Shown: positions 45,708-60,434, counted from the first letter of the stretch. The stretch: 64,000 bases of DNA from Desulfosudis oleivorans (GCA_020723325.1 DYJD01000014.1:111481-175480); one strand, 5' to 3'. A program made the numbers and translations. The notes: generated by a model not told the origin, from the letters alone.

Positions 45708-48347
45708 ATGCAACATCCAGCTAATCAAGCTGCTAGCCAACTTCAGATAAGTCGGGAAAAACTGATCACAGCCTTTATGAAAGGTCATAAAACTGATTTT
45801 CAACAAAAATTATCATCTTTATTGGATGATTATTTTGTCGAAAGTTTTGAGCACAGCATGGTGGGACCACGCATGAACATTTCTAAAAAACCCTATGCCA
45901 TCATAGCTCTTGGTGGATACGGGCGGCAGGAACAATGCATCCGTTCAGATGTGGATTTGCTTTTCCTTTTTGAAAAACGCGTACCCAAAGAAGCCGAGGA
46001 TCTAATCCGGGAAATAATATATCCATTATGGGATCTTGGAATGGAAGTAAGTCATGCGACGAGATCTATTCAAGAAAGCATCAAACTGGCTGCCAAAGAA
46101 TTGGATGTATTTACATCCATACTGGATGCACGGTTTATTTGCGGTGTATCACCCCTATATATAGAGTTGATGGATCGAATCACCACCCGTGTTATTAAAA
46201 ATCGATCGCAAAAGCTGATTCGAGACTTGATCCATCGGAATCAGGAGCGCCACCTCCGTTTCGGCGATTCCACCTATCGTCTTGAACCGAATTTGAAAGA
46301 AGGCCAAGGCGGATTACGGGATTACCATACACTGCTTTGGATTGCCCGGATAAAAAGCAATCTTAAATCACCACGGGATCTTGAATATCATGGATATTTA
46401 TCCCACTCCGAATACCAATCTTTCAGTGAGGCGCTTGCATTTATTTGGAATGTCAGGAATCTCTTGCATCGTCTTACTGGACGCAAAACCGATCAACTGA
46501 ATTTTGAGCAACAACAGCGGCTCGCTGAAAATTTAAAATTTCGGGACGGCAATGGTCAACTGGCGGTTGAGCGCTTTTTAGGCCGATTGCATGGGAAAAT
46601 GGAATATATTAAGCAGCACAATTTAATATTTCTGGCTGAAATCGGATATGGCCGCAAATCGCTTTTCAAACGGAAACCGGCTGTAAAAGAGAGCCGTGTG
46701 ATGGGGTTGGAAATAATCCGAAATATGCTGAATTTTGTTTCCCTTGAACACATCCTGGCCGCTCCTGGTCTGCTGTTGAAAATTTTCGAAGAAAGCGCCC
46801 ATTTAAAAATTCCCCTTAGCTCAGAAGCACGACGGGTGGTCCAAGAATTAGCTTATCTTATAAACAATCAGTTCCGACACAACCCGGAAAACCTCAAAGT
46901 ATTCGAATCTATCCTATTAACTCCGGCCATTCCATTCAATGCCTTGAATGAAATGTTGAACACAGGCCTTTTGGTCCGCTTGATCCCTGAATTCAGACAG
47001 ATCGTTAACCGCATACAATTTGATGAATATCATCTTTTTCCTGTGGATCGCCATTCTCTTCATACGGTAAGAACGATTAAAAGCTTTCTATCCACTGAAG
47101 ATAACCCAGCAACAGAGCTTTGTCATGATCTTGTAAAAGAATTAGGCGTTCAAAGAAAATTATTATTATGGGCTGCTTTGCTCCACGATATCGGTAAGGG
47201 CGAAAAAGGTTATGATCATGCTTCCCGCGGCGCTGAAATCGCCCGGAAAGTTTTGGCCCGATTCGGCTATGAAAAAGATAAAATTGATACCATTGCCTTT
47301 CTTGTCAAAGAACATCTTTTTCTGATGAAAATCGCGACTAGAAGGGATCTGCACGATGAAGAAACCTCCATTTTTTGCGCCCGAAGAATAAAAGATATTC
47401 GTTTATTAAAAATGCTTTATCTCTTGACTGTGGCCGATTCCATATCCACCGGGCCAAAGGCTTGGAATGACTGGTCCGCCGCTCTTTTGCGAGATCTCTT
47501 TTTCAAGGTAATGAATATATTAGAAGGGGGAGAACTTGCTTCGCGCAAAGTTGTGGAAGAGGTCAGGAAAAAAAAGATCGAAATTGTCATGTCGGCAGTC
47601 ACCAAAGATCAACGCTCTGTTTTGGCAAAGCATTTTGATTTGCTGACACCTCGATACCTTATGATTACACCGGTAGCCATGATACTGGTTCATATGGAAC
47701 TATATCACCAGCTCGCCGATCGCGATTTTGTCTGGCAGATTGACACAAATAAGGATTTAAATACTCGCACGGTTACCATTTGCGCCAAAGATCGCCCCGG
47801 TCTTTTTTCTAAAATTTCTGGTGTATTCACCTTAAACGGATTAGACATACTCAACGCGGAAATTCACACATGGCGTAATAACATCGCCTTGGATATTTTT
47901 ACTGTAAGACCACCTGTTGACCTTATTTTTGAAAATCAACGCTGGGTTCGCGCGGAAAATAATTTACATTCAGCCCTTTCAAGTGAACTAGACCTTGCTT
48001 CTGCTCTGCAAGATAAATTTGCGGATCAAAAACCAAGGGTGCGTTCAATAGCACAGCGGCCTTTTCGTGTTAAAATTGACAATTCCGCTTCCAGCTTTTT
48101 CACGATTATAGAAGTAATTACAAATGATTCGCCAGGGCTGCTTTATCGCATCACCGATGTGCTTTTTAATCAAGAATTAGATGTTTGGATAGCAAAGATA
48201 GCCACCAAGGTTGACCAGGTAGTGGATGTTTTTTATGTGCGCGATTTATTCGGACAAAAACTGGATCTTCCAGAACATGTCAATCGCGTTAAGTCAGAAA
48301 TTGAAAACGTTCTTTCTTCCATCCGTTTTCATGGGAATCCACAATGA
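45708..48347 (+). CDS. glnD: PII uridylyltransferase / uridylyl-removing enzyme
   Basis: An 879-aa protein with the four expected parts: nucleotidyltransferase domain ('GGYGRQEQCIRSDVDLLFLF'), GlnD linker, HD hydrolase domain ('LLHDIGKG') and two C-terminal ACT domains ('DRPGLFSKISGVF', 'DSPGLLYRITDV'). It adds or removes UMP on the PII protein according to glutamine level. It is the first gene of the block leading to glnB and glnA, driven by the sigma-54 promoter. Confidence 0.95.
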   Translation: MQHPANQAASQLQISREKLITAFMKGHKTDFQQKLSSLLDDYFVESFEHSMVGPRMNISKKPYAIIALGGYGRQEQCIRSDVDLLFLFEKRVPKEAEDLIREIIYPLWDLGMEVSHATRSIQESIKLAAKELDVFTSILDARFICGVSPLYIELMDRITTRVIKNRSQKLIRDLIHRNQERHLRFGDSTYRLEPNLKEGQGGLRDYHTLLWIARIKSNLKSPRDLEYHGYLSHSEYQSFSEALAFIWNVRNLLHRLTGRKTDQLNFEQQQRLAENLKFRDGNGQLAVERFLGRLHGKMEYIKQHNLIFLAEIGYGRKSLFKRKPAVKESRVMGLEIIRNMLNFVSLEHILAAPGLLLKIFEESAHLKIPLSSEARRVVQELAYLINNQFRHNPENLKVFESILLTPAIPFNALNEMLNTGLLVRLIPEFRQIVNRIQFDEYHLFPVDRHSLHTVRTIKSFLSTEDNPATELCHDLVKELGVQRKLLLWAALLHDIGKGEKGYDHASRGAEIARKVLARFGYEKDKIDTIAFLVKEHLFLMKIATRRDLHDEETSIFCARRIKDIRLLKMLYLLTVADSISTGPKAWNDWSAALLRDLFFKVMNILEGGELASRKVVEEVRKKKIEIVMSAVTKDQRSVLAKHFDLLTPRYLMITPVAMILVHMELYHQLADRDFVWQIDTNKDLNTRTVTICAKDRPGLFSKISGVFTLNGLDILNAEIHTWRNNIALDIFTVRPPVDLIFENQRWVRAENNLHSALSSELDLASALQDKFADQKPRVRSIAQRPFRVKIDNSASSFFTIIEVITNDSPGLLYRITDVLFNQELDVWIAKIATKVDQVVDVFYVRDLFGQKLDLPEHVNRVKSEIENVLSSIRFHGNPQ

Positions 48348-48385
48348 CAAGATGACTTCTGAAAAATTAAGCTTGGGCAGAATAG

Positions 48386-48868
<483 letters not shown>

Positions 48869-48967
48869 ACTGGTTGGAAGACTTTTTTTCTGATTTTCCA
48901 ATATATTATTACGGGTGGGAATCATTTTAACATTGCGTTAAGTTAGATAAACCTAAGGAGGATAATA

Positions 48968-50380
48968 ATGACTATTAAAGATGTTTTTCAAATGGCAAAG
49001 GAAAATGGCGTTAAAGTTGTCGATATTCGCTTCATGGATTTTCCGGGTATCTGGCAGCATTTTTCAGTACCTATTTGTGAACTGGAGGAATCTAGTTTCG
49101 AAGACGGTTTTGGTTTTGATGGTTCCAGTATCCGCGGCTGGCAGCCGATCAATATGAGCGACATGTTGGTGATACCGGACCCGACAACAGCTAAAATGGA
49201 TCCTTTTTTTGAGGAACCGACCCTGGTATTGATCGGCAATATCGTTGATCCGATCACACGCGAACCTTATTCGCGTGATCCCCGCAATATTGCCAAAAAG
49301 GCAGAGGCTTTTTTGAAAAGCTCAGGCATTGGTGATACTGCCTTTATCGGGCCGGAAGCAGAATTCTTTATTTTTGATAGTGTACGTTTTGAATCTTCCC
49401 GCAATTTGGCTTTTTACGAGGTTGATTCAATCGAGGGTATCTGGAACAGCGCCAGAGAAGAATCCCCGAATCTTGGTTACAAGCCCAGATTGAAGGAAGG
49501 TTATTTCCCGGTTCCACCGACGGATAAATTTCAGGACCTGCGTACCGAGATGATGCTGACCCTCCAGGATCTCGGTATTGATGTGGAATGTCAACACCAT
49601 GAGGTAGCCACAGCCGGCCAGGCTGAAATCGATATGCGTTTTAAACCGCTTCTGCAAATGAGTGATCAAATGGTGTGGTTTAAATATGTTCTGAAAAACG
49701 TGGCAGCACGCAACGGCCATACCGTTACCTTTATGCCCAAACCGCTTTTTGAAGACAATGGCAGCGGCATGCATACACATCTTAGTATTTGGAAAGAAGG
49801 CAAACCGCTATTTGCTGGTGACAAATATGCAGGCGTTTCCCAAGAAGCCCTTTGGGCTATCGGCGGAATATTGAAACATTGCAAAGCCCTATGCGCGATA
49901 ACCAATCCGACCACTAACTCTTATAAACGCTTGGTTCCCGGTTTTGAAGCGCCGGTGAATTTGGCCTATTCCAGCCGCAACCGCAGTGCCGCCATTCGGA
50001 TTCCCATGTACAGTTCTTCTCCCAAAGCCAAACGGATCGAATTCCGCACACCGGATCCCTCCTGTAACGGATACATGGCTTTTTCAGCTATTTTAATGGC
50101 TGCCATTGACGGTATTGAAAAGAAAATTGATCCAGGTCAACCGCTGGATAAGAATATTTATGACTTACCACCGGAAGAGCTGGCCTTGGTACCTTCAGCG
50201 CCTGGTTCTCTGGATGAAGCCTTGGCCGCATTGAAAGCCGACTCTGAATTTTTGCTTAAAGGAGATGTATTCACACAGGACGTGATCGATACTTGGATAG
50301 AGTATAAAACCAAGCATGAATCCAATGCCGTAAAATTGCGTCCCCATCCCCATGAGTTTTTCTTGTATTATGATATTTAA
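48968..50380 (+). CDS. glnA: Glutamine synthetase type I
   Basis: A 470-aa enzyme starting at an ATG preceded by AAGGAGG. Markers: the glutamate/ATP site 'GSGMHTHLS' and the adenylylation-loop motif '[11 protein letters not shown]', whose Tyr corresponds to the regulatory Tyr397 of E. coli. It belongs to the GSI-beta form, controlled by adenylylation. It makes glutamine from glutamate and ammonia and is paired with the PII control genes upstream. Confidence 0.97.
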   Translation: MTIKDVFQMAKENGVKVVDIRFMDFPGIWQHFSVPICELEESSFEDGFGFDGSSIRGWQPINMSDMLVIPDPTTAKMDPFFEEPTLVLIGNIVDPITREPYSRDPRNIAKKAEAFLKSSGIGDTAFIGPEAEFFIFDSVRFESSRNLAFYEVDSIEGIWNSAREESPNLGYKPRLKEGYFPVPPTDKFQDLRTEMMLTLQDLGIDVECQHHEVATAGQAEIDMRFKPLLQMSDQMVWFKYVLKNVAARNGHTVTFMPKPLFEDNGSGMHTHLSIWKEGKPLFAGDKYAGVSQEALWAIGGILKHCKALCAITNPTTNSYKRLVPGFEAPVNLAYSSRNRSAAIRIPMYSSSPKAKRIEFRTPDPSCNGYMAFSAILMAAIDGIEKKIDPGQPLDKNIYDLPPEELALVPSAPGSLDEALAALKADSEFLLKGDVFTQDVIDTWIEYKTKHESNAVKLRPHPHEFFLYYDI

Positions 50381-50399
50381 TCTTTGTTGAAGACCCAAT

Positions 50400-50437
50400 A
50401 TAAGTCCGTTGCAGACGCAACGGACTTATGTCTTTTT
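50400..50437 (+). terminator. Rho-independent terminator after glnA
   Basis: A perfect 13-bp inverted repeat (arms 50400-50412 and 50417-50429, AGAC loop) is followed by a T-rich tail. It lies 19 nt after the glnA stop and separates the nitrogen block from the next operon. Confidence 0.9.
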
Positions 50438-50453
50438 ATAGACGGGAGTATTT

Positions 50454-51947
50454 ATGCCAAATTTTGATGTGGTTGTTATTGGAGCCGGAAACGGCGGGTT
50501 GGCAGCGGCCTTGACTCTTGCCAAGGCTGGACGCAGTGTTCTCCTCCTTGAAAGGCATAATATTCCAGGCGGCTGTGCCACAAGTTTCATCCGGGGAAAT
50601 TTTGAATTTGAAGTAGCCCTTCATCAACTCAGCGGTTTGGGTTCAAGAGAACGGCCCGGCCCTTTACGTGCCAGTCTAAGTAATATGGGGGTCCTGGATA
50701 AACTAGAATTTGTGGAAATGCAAAATCTCTATCGTGTAATATTTCCAGATAGGATAGACATCACCCTAAAAGCCGAGCGTGGTGCGGTAGTTGATGAGCT
50801 CTGCCGATTCTTTCCCAAAGAATCCAATTCTATCCAGCGTTTTTTTGACCTGGTTTACAGCTTCAGCCAACAGCTTGTCGAGGGAATTTTTTTCCGTGAT
50901 CCAAATATTTCTAAAGATAAATATCCACTCTATTTCAAATATGCTTTTCGAAATACCCAAGAAGTGTTGGATGATCATTTTAGAGATCCGCTTTTGAAAA
51001 CGATTCTAAGTGTCTATTGGGGTTACATGGGTGTTCCTCCTAAACAACTTCCTTTTGGAGATTTGGCTGTCTTGCTTTGGGCCTATATTGAATTTAAGCC
51101 CTATCATCTGAAAGGAGGTTCCCAGGCGCTTTCCAATGCACTTTTTGATACATTCCTGCAACATGGCGGCAAGGCGCGATTAAATTGTGCTGCTACTAAA
51201 ATTTTAGTAGAAAACGGTAAAATTCAAGGCGTTATCACTGAGCAGGGCGAACGAATTGAAACAAAATGTGTGGTCTCCAACGCAAGTATTATCCAAACCT
51301 ACATTGATCTTATCGATCGCAAAGAAATACCCTTAAGCCAATTAGACTATTTTAAGAGCAAAACCATCGGCCCCTCTGCATTCACTTTATATTTGGGCCT
51401 GGATTGTAATCCCCTGGATTTAGGTATTCATGAGGCCACCAATTTTATTTTAGCAACTACCGATATGAATAGGGCTTTTGATCTCTGGCGGACACTTGAA
51501 CCCCAAGAATGGGCTCTATTTACTTGTTATGATGTGTCGGACCCGGATTTCTCACCACCGGGAAAATGTCAAGCCGCTCTTGTAGCTCTGCAATATGCCG
51601 AGCCTTGGTATTTGGTTCCACCTTACCAGTATGCGCAGACAAAATACAGATATGCGGAGAATATGTTAAAACTGGCTGAAAGCGTTTTTCCAGGATTACG
51701 TGATCAGATTGAAGAGGCAGAAGCCGCCACTCCGCTTACCCATTTACGATATCTTGGTCATCCAGATGGAGCAATTTATGGTTTTGATCAGTTTGCCAAG
51801 GACTCCGCCTATTTCCGTACGAATCATTCCCATATTAAAGGGCTTTATCACACCGGGGCCTGGGTTGCCGGTGGTGGTTTCCAACCAACATTGACTTCTG
51901 GTTTATCAACAGCCCGCTCAATTTTAAAGTCAACTAAAAACAAATAA
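50454..51947 (+). CDS. FAD/NAD(P)-dependent oxidoreductase, CrtI/CrtISO-like
   Basis: A 497-aa protein opening with the dinucleotide-binding motif 'VVVIGAGNGGLAAALTLAKAG' core. It shares the FAD-binding tail 'GLYHTGAWVAGGGF' with phytoene desaturase, carotenoid isomerase and retinol 13,14-reductase relatives. No carotenoid genes are present, so the true substrate is unknown. Saturation or isomerisation of an isoprenoid or fatty acyl chain is possible. It is followed 10 nt later by a reductase with a [2Fe-2S] domain that could supply its electrons. Confidence 0.8.
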   Translation: MPNFDVVVIGAGNGGLAAALTLAKAGRSVLLLERHNIPGGCATSFIRGNFEFEVALHQLSGLGSRERPGPLRASLSNMGVLDKLEFVEMQNLYRVIFPDRIDITLKAERGAVVDELCRFFPKESNSIQRFFDLVYSFSQQLVEGIFFRDPNISKDKYPLYFKYAFRNTQEVLDDHFRDPLLKTILSVYWGYMGVPPKQLPFGDLAVLLWAYIEFKPYHLKGGSQALSNALFDTFLQHGGKARLNCAATKILVENGKIQGVITEQGERIETKCVVSNASIIQTYIDLIDRKEIPLSQLDYFKSKTIGPSAFTLYLGLDCNPLDLGIHEATNFILATTDMNRAFDLWRTLEPQEWALFTCYDVSDPDFSPPGKCQAALVALQYAEPWYLVPPYQYAQTKYRYAENMLKLAESVFPGLRDQIEEAEAATPLTHLRYLGHPDGAIYGFDQFAKDSAYFRTNHSHIKGLYHTGAWVAGGGFQPTLTSGLSTARSILKSTKNK

Positions 51948-51957
51948 GGAATAAAAA

Positions 51958-53127
51958 ATGGCCTTAAAGGATGTGCTGAAGGATATTGAGGGATATGCGG
52001 AAATTGTAAATGAAATTGAAATATTAAAAAAATATGGCTCTGACTATGCTTCTTCAAAGGGAAATGTCGAGAAAATAATATCAGGCTTACATCCGAAAAA
52101 AATATATTTAAAATTATCCGATATAATAGAGGAATCTACATCAACCCGTACATTTCGTTTTACCTCTAAAAATGGTTTTCTGCCACCTTTTCAGGCCGGA
52201 CAATATCTAAATATTTCTGTTGATATTGATGGAATTCGAACAAGTCGACCTTACAGCATTTCTTCTCCACCCAATCAAACAGGTTATTATGATATCACCA
52301 TACGCCGTGTGATGGATGGATTTGTCTCCAATTATTTTTTAGATGAACTTAAAGTGGGCGATGAATTGGAAAGTTCATCTCCACATGGAAATTTCCATCA
52401 CAATCCTATTTTTCATGGAAATGATCTTGTATTTATCGCCGGCGGAAGTGGAATTACACCCTTTATCAGTATGATTCGCGAAACGGTGGATTTGAATCTA
52501 TCTTCCAGACACATCCAACTAATATATGGTTGTCGCAGCAATACGGATATTATTTTTCAGAACGAAATTTCTGTCATGGCGAATAAATTTTGTAATTTTT
52601 CATATACACTTGTTGTTTCAGATCCTTCCCCAGACTATATTGGTAAAATTGGTTTCATAACCGCAGATCTTATCCAGGAAGTTGTTGAAAATCCTTCTTC
52701 CAAGACCTTTTATCTTTGCGGTCCGGAAAAAATGTATTCCTTTTGCCTAAAAGAACTTGAAAAACTTGATATTCGAAGATCGAAAATTCGTACGGAAGTA
52801 TATGGCCCCCCCCGTAATATAACTACTGAGCCCGGCTGGCCAGATGAAATAGGATCAGAAGATGTTTTTAGTGTTTCTGTTAAAGGGAAAAATAATTTTA
52901 AGGCTAAAGCCTCTGAATCCCTTATGATGTCTCTTGAAAAAAGCGGAATCAACATACCTGTATTATGCCGTTCAGGAGAATGTAGTTTATGTCGAACAAA
53001 ATTGATCTCAGGCAGAGTTTTTCACCCGGAAGGGGTGCGAATCAGAAAGTCGGATCGTAAATTCGGCTATATACATCCTTGTAACGCTTATCCAATAACA
53101 GATATTGAACTTTTATTACAAATGTAA
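51958..53127 (+). CDS. FNR-type flavin reductase with C-terminal [2Fe-2S] domain
   Basis: A 389-aa protein. Residues 1-50 form an unusual N-terminal extension. An FAD/NAD(P) reductase core follows: 'RPYSIS' (97-102), 'GGSGITP' (162-168) and 'CGPEKMYSF'. The C-terminus carries a plant-type ferredoxin: Cys337, Cys342, Cys345 and Cys375, spaced CX4CX2CX29C. It is the electron-transfer layout of phenol hydroxylase or vanillate reductases. It overlaps no gene and lies 10 nt after the FAD enzyme, so the pair is likely functional together. Confidence 0.88.
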   Translation: MALKDVLKDIEGYAEIVNEIEILKKYGSDYASSKGNVEKIISGLHPKKIYLKLSDIIEESTSTRTFRFTSKNGFLPPFQAGQYLNISVDIDGIRTSRPYSISSPPNQTGYYDITIRRVMDGFVSNYFLDELKVGDELESSSPHGNFHHNPIFHGNDLVFIAGGSGITPFISMIRETVDLNLSSRHIQLIYGCRSNTDIIFQNEISVMANKFCNFSYTLVVSDPSPDYIGKIGFITADLIQEVVENPSSKTFYLCGPEKMYSFCLKELEKLDIRRSKIRTEVYGPPRNITTEPGWPDEIGSEDVFSVSVKGKNNFKAKASESLMMSLEKSGINIPVLCRSGECSLCRTKLISGRVFHPEGVRIRKSDRKFGYIHPCNAYPITDIELLLQM

Positions 53128-53142
53128 TCCAGTTGCAATTCC

Positions 53143-54330
53143 TCACCAAACTTTGCATATCAAACCTTTTAGGTAATTGCCTTCAGGAAAATTCAAAGCC
53201 GTGGGATGATCGGGCGATTGATGTAGCCATTCGATAATTTGAACATCGCGTTTGGCATCTAGGGCCGCAAAAGCAACTGCTTTTTGAAATAAATCGATAT
53301 GGATATGCTGAGAGCAGGAAAAAGTAATTAAATTTCCCCCGGTAGTAATCAGCTTACAGGCCAGCATATTAATGTCTTTATAACCACGGCAGGCTCGTTC
53401 CACATCCTGGCGGGAAAAAGCAAATTTTGGTGGATCCAATACAATCGTATCAAATTGATAACCTGAATTGCGGTAATTCCGAAGTAATGAAAAAACATCG
53501 TCTTTCACAACCTCGGCTCTGGATAAATCAAGCTGATTCAAAACTAAATTTTTCTGAGTAAGATTGAGTGATGCTGCCGAACTATCTATACTTTTCACAT
53601 GGGTGGCACCTGCTTTTAATGCTGAAATTGTAAATCCACCGGTATATGTAAAACAATCTAAAACTTGAGCTCCATCCATGTATTTCCGCACGCGCATGCG
53701 ATTTTCTTGTTGATCTAAATAAAAACCGGTTTTATGCCCGCCTTTAATATCAACAAAATATGAATCCCCATAAAGAGTTACTTCAATATGATCCGGCGGG
53801 GTTTGACCCCAAAGAACACCATTTCGAATAGGCAAACCTTCCTTTACCCGTGATTTTGCATCAGATCGTTCATAAATTCCAATACAGGGTAATAATTCTT
53901 TAAGAATAGAAACAAGATTTGTTTTCCAATATTCCGCACCGGCAGATAAAAATTGACAAACCAGGAAATTTCCATAGCGATCCACAATTAAACCAGGCAA
54001 ACCATCAGATTCAGCATATACCATTCTACCGCAGTTGCTCCCGGTTCTTATTTGGTGCTCTGTCCGTTGTTGAATTGCCCTTATCAGGCGTTCCTGTAAA
54101 AATGAATGGGATAAATCCTCCGCAGAATTGAAAGACCAAACCCGCACAGCTATTTGTGAATGGGAGGAAAAAGCCCCTACTCCATATTTGGCCCCATCAA
54201 TAGATCTAATTGCTACAGTCTCACCATTTTGAACAACACCATCAATATTTGCAATGGCTCCTGAAAAAATCCATGGGTGCCGACGGATTAGTGAGTCCTC
54301 GCGGCCTTTTTTAAGTGTTATCGTTACCAA
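53143..54330 (-). CDS. Class I SAM rRNA methyltransferase (RlmI-like)
   Basis: A 395-aa protein with an N-terminal PUA domain ('TITLKKGREDSLIRRHPWIFSGA' core), a SAM-binding loop 'VLDCFTYTGGFT' and the catalytic 'LDPPKFA'. This is the layout of RlmI/YccW, which methylates a cytosine of 23S rRNA. It converges on the reductase gene. Confidence 0.9.
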   Translation of the reverse strand: MVTITLKKGREDSLIRRHPWIFSGAIANIDGVVQNGETVAIRSIDGAKYGVGAFSSHSQIAVRVWSFNSAEDLSHSFLQERLIRAIQQRTEHQIRTGSNCGRMVYAESDGLPGLIVDRYGNFLVCQFLSAGAEYWKTNLVSILKELLPCIGIYERSDAKSRVKEGLPIRNGVLWGQTPPDHIEVTLYGDSYFVDIKGGHKTGFYLDQQENRMRVRKYMDGAQVLDCFTYTGGFTISALKAGATHVKSIDSSAASLNLTQKNLVLNQLDLSRAEVVKDDVFSLLRNYRNSGYQFDTIVLDPPKFAFSRQDVERACRGYKDINMLACKLITTGGNLITFSCSQHIHIDLFQKAVAFAALDAKRDVQIIEWLHQSPDHPTALNFPEGNYLKGLICKVW

Positions 54331-54526
54331 GTCTATTTCCTTAATAATATTATATATTTGATTTTATTAATAAAATATCTTAATTTATCTATTTTATCAA
54401 TTCATTTATATACAGATATGTCAACATGAAAAATAGATATATTTCTGCCCTAACTTTATTGCCAAAACCAATAGAAAAATTGTAATATCGCTACTAAAAT
54501 AAATAGAAAAGGTGATGGAGGAAATA

Positions 54527-56020
54527 ATGAAACGGTTTGCTGAATTTCAATTCTTTTGTTTCTGTCTTTTATTAATATTGATCAATTCCACAAAAGTTCA
54601 ATCTGATCAATTGGCGCAAAAGGAAAATCTATTTGATAGTGTTGATGAAATTCTCTTGCAGGCCACGAAAGCCAAGGCTGATTTTTTTTCTCCGCAACGA
54701 TTTGCTGAAGGTTTGGAATGTTATAATGATGCCAAAAAAAAAATAATAACTAATAAAAATTCAATTGAAATAGAAGAGTTAATAAAAAAAGCAATATCTG
54801 AATTCAATACAGCGGTTAATCATGCCCAAATGGCCGCTGATTTTTTTTCCACAACTATAATAGCGAGAGAAGATACTTTACGTGTAGAAGGATCAACCTT
54901 GAATATAGAAAAATGGAATGAAGCCGAAGAGCTTTTCCAAAAAGCAGCGGAATCACTCGAAGACGGAGATGATCAATATGCTAAGAAAAAATCAATAGAA
55001 TCAGAAGCGCTTTATCGTGAAATCGAATTATACGCCATCCAAAGCAAATATCTAAAAGAAACATGGCTGCTGTTGGAAAAAGCAGAAAAGCTGAATGTGG
55101 AAAAATACGCTCCAATTACATTACAAAAAGGACGAACTTTTGCTGATAAAGCTGCTTTAATGCTGCGAAATAGTCGATATGATCAAACCGAGGCTGCCCA
55201 ACTCGCCGGAAATGCAGAATATGAAGTCAGCCATGCTATCTATTTAACAGAAAAAATTAAAAAAATCATGGATAGTAATATAACAATGGAAAATGTTTTT
55301 TTATCATTGGAGGATTCCTTGCAAAATATAGCTTCCATTATAAATATGAATTTGCAATTTAATAAAGGAGTTGAACAAGCCGCAAAGGATGTTACGCAAG
55401 CTGTTGAAACCCTACAGCAAAACAGTAGGGTCTTATCTCAAAAATTAGAAGAAGAAAAAAAACAATATTTTAGAAGTTTATCCCAAAAAGATACAGAAAT
55501 TTATAATTCCCAAAATACAATTTTAAAATTAAATGAGCAGGTTAATCAATTATCATCCACAAAAAATAAATTGCAGTCCAAAGTTGATCAAGAGCAGATC
55601 AGACAAAAAAAACTCAACCGAATTGGCTTATTGTTCAATCCTTCGGAGGCGAAAATCCTCCTGGATGGCGATAGTGTAATAATCAGACTTTTGGGCCTAT
55701 CTTTTCCGATTGGTAAGGCAATTATTGAACCTCAGTATTATCAAATGCTTTCAAAAACAATAGATGCTATAAATGAATTCCCGGGTTGTAGCGTAACTAT
55801 TGAGGGGCATACAGACAGCCGCGGTAATGATGATACCAATCAAAAACTGTCCGAGGAGCGAGCCAAGGCTGTTAAAGAATACATTATTTCTAATTCTAAT
55901 ATTTCTGAAGACCGTGTTCAGGATATTGGATATGGCGAAACACGACCAATTGCCAGTAATGACAATGCCGATGGGCAAACCATGAATCGACGTATTGATT
56001 TAATTATAAAACCTAAATAA
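54527..56020 (+). CDS. OmpA-family outer-membrane/peptidoglycan-binding protein
   Basis: A 497-aa protein. The start at 54527 has GGAGGA 4 nt upstream. After a signal sequence, residues 25-365 are mainly charged helices and coiled coil. An OmpA-C domain follows with 'IEGHTDSRG', 'NQKLSEERAKAVKEYI' and 'GYGETRPIASN', and the usual Asp/Arg peptidoglycan-binding positions. It probably ties the outer membrane or another envelope structure to peptidoglycan. Many shorter forms are OmpA-like lipoproteins, but no lipobox is visible. Confidence 0.85.
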   Translation: MKRFAEFQFFCFCLLLILINSTKVQSDQLAQKENLFDSVDEILLQATKAKADFFSPQRFAEGLECYNDAKKKIITNKNSIEIEELIKKAISEFNTAVNHAQMAADFFSTTIIAREDTLRVEGSTLNIEKWNEAEELFQKAAESLEDGDDQYAKKKSIESEALYREIELYAIQSKYLKETWLLLEKAEKLNVEKYAPITLQKGRTFADKAALMLRNSRYDQTEAAQLAGNAEYEVSHAIYLTEKIKKIMDSNITMENVFLSLEDSLQNIASIINMNLQFNKGVEQAAKDVTQAVETLQQNSRVLSQKLEEEKKQYFRSLSQKDTEIYNSQNTILKLNEQVNQLSSTKNKLQSKVDQEQIRQKKLNRIGLLFNPSEAKILLDGDSVIIRLLGLSFPIGKAIIEPQYYQMLSKTIDAINEFPGCSVTIEGHTDSRGNDDTNQKLSEERAKAVKEYIISNSNISEDRVQDIGYGETRPIASNDNADGQTMNRRIDLIIKPK

Positions 56021-56343
56021 TTTAATTGTATACATGTGTAAGAATATTTGTCGATAATTATTGCTTTATCAACAGAACAAACAGAACCTGTTGATAAACT
56101 ATGTGTGATCAACAATTTTCAACCGTTTTTTTTAGATAAAATTTATATATAAATTAGATAATTAAATAATTAATTACCTTTTTAAAAGGCATATCTTACC
56201 CTAATATTTAAAAATATAAATAAAATGTATTCTTAAATATATATTTTAATATTGATCTTTTGCATATAAGTTACTATTCATAGCCATCACGCATACCATA
56301 CAAATTCTGTTATTTTACCATCAAGATCAAGGTCGGTATCTTT
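56021..56343. other. Candidate chromosomal replication origin (oriC)
   Basis: 323 nt without a gene, directly before dnaN. Sequences close to the DnaA box TTATCCACA: TTATCAACA at 56066-56074, its exact inverse at 56089-56097, TTATCGACA (inverse) at 56049-56057, and a weaker TGATCAACA at 56106-56114. The following about 165 nt (56115-56280) are extremely AT-rich, as expected of a DNA-unwinding element. The setting before dnaN and gyrB supports an origin. dnaA itself is not adjacent. Confidence 0.65.
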
Positions 56344-59903
<3,560 letters not shown>

Positions 59904-60004
59904 ATAAAAATTAATAATTTACATTTCGCTTTTTGAAAAAGACAATTTTTAATTTTTTTATTTTCGGCATATTGATTGATACAATTTAAAAATAAAAAGC
60001 TGGT

Positions 60005-60292
60005 TTAGGACGTATCGAAAATATATTCATACGCATAGCATTTAAACGGAACTTCGAGAATTGACAAAATATCTTTTTGCGTCTCGTTCAATTCCGATAC
60101 ATAGCCGTAGGATTCGCCATCCGGTAGAAGTAGGTTACCCTTGACAACATAATCGAATTTTTTAAGTAAATACTATACCTTTGCCGTTCGATAGTCTATT
60201 TTGTTGGGCATGAAATCATTCAGCCCTTTATCTCTTTGCTTGATATTCTTCCTCGCGGTTCGTTCGATTAACACAACTGTCTGCAGAGCGAT
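60005..60292 (-). pseudogene. Degenerate transposase C-terminus
   Basis: The minus strand reads 'IALQTVVLIERTARKNIKQR', then 'DKGLNDFMPNKIDYRTAKV', an in-frame TAG and 'YLLKKFDYVVKGNLLLPDGE', and so on to TAA. The 'ALQT..LIER..R' helix resembles the C-terminal region of IS1634/IS4-type DDE transposases. No start and an internal stop mark it as a remnant. Family call tentative. Confidence 0.45.
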
Positions 60293-60434
60293 TTAAAGAG
60301 AAAAAGATAGGCCTCAACCTGTTTGGAAGTATACAAATAAATCAGCTCAAGATTCAGGTTACTTTTAGCTCGCCGATTCGTATGATCGTAAGCGCTCAAA
60401 CAACACCATCTTCACAGGTTCAAAAATCCGTGTC

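Noticed and set aside
50454..51947. Carotenoid biosynthesis desaturase
   Set aside because: No crtB or other carotenoid genes; the neighbouring reductase argues for another reaction.
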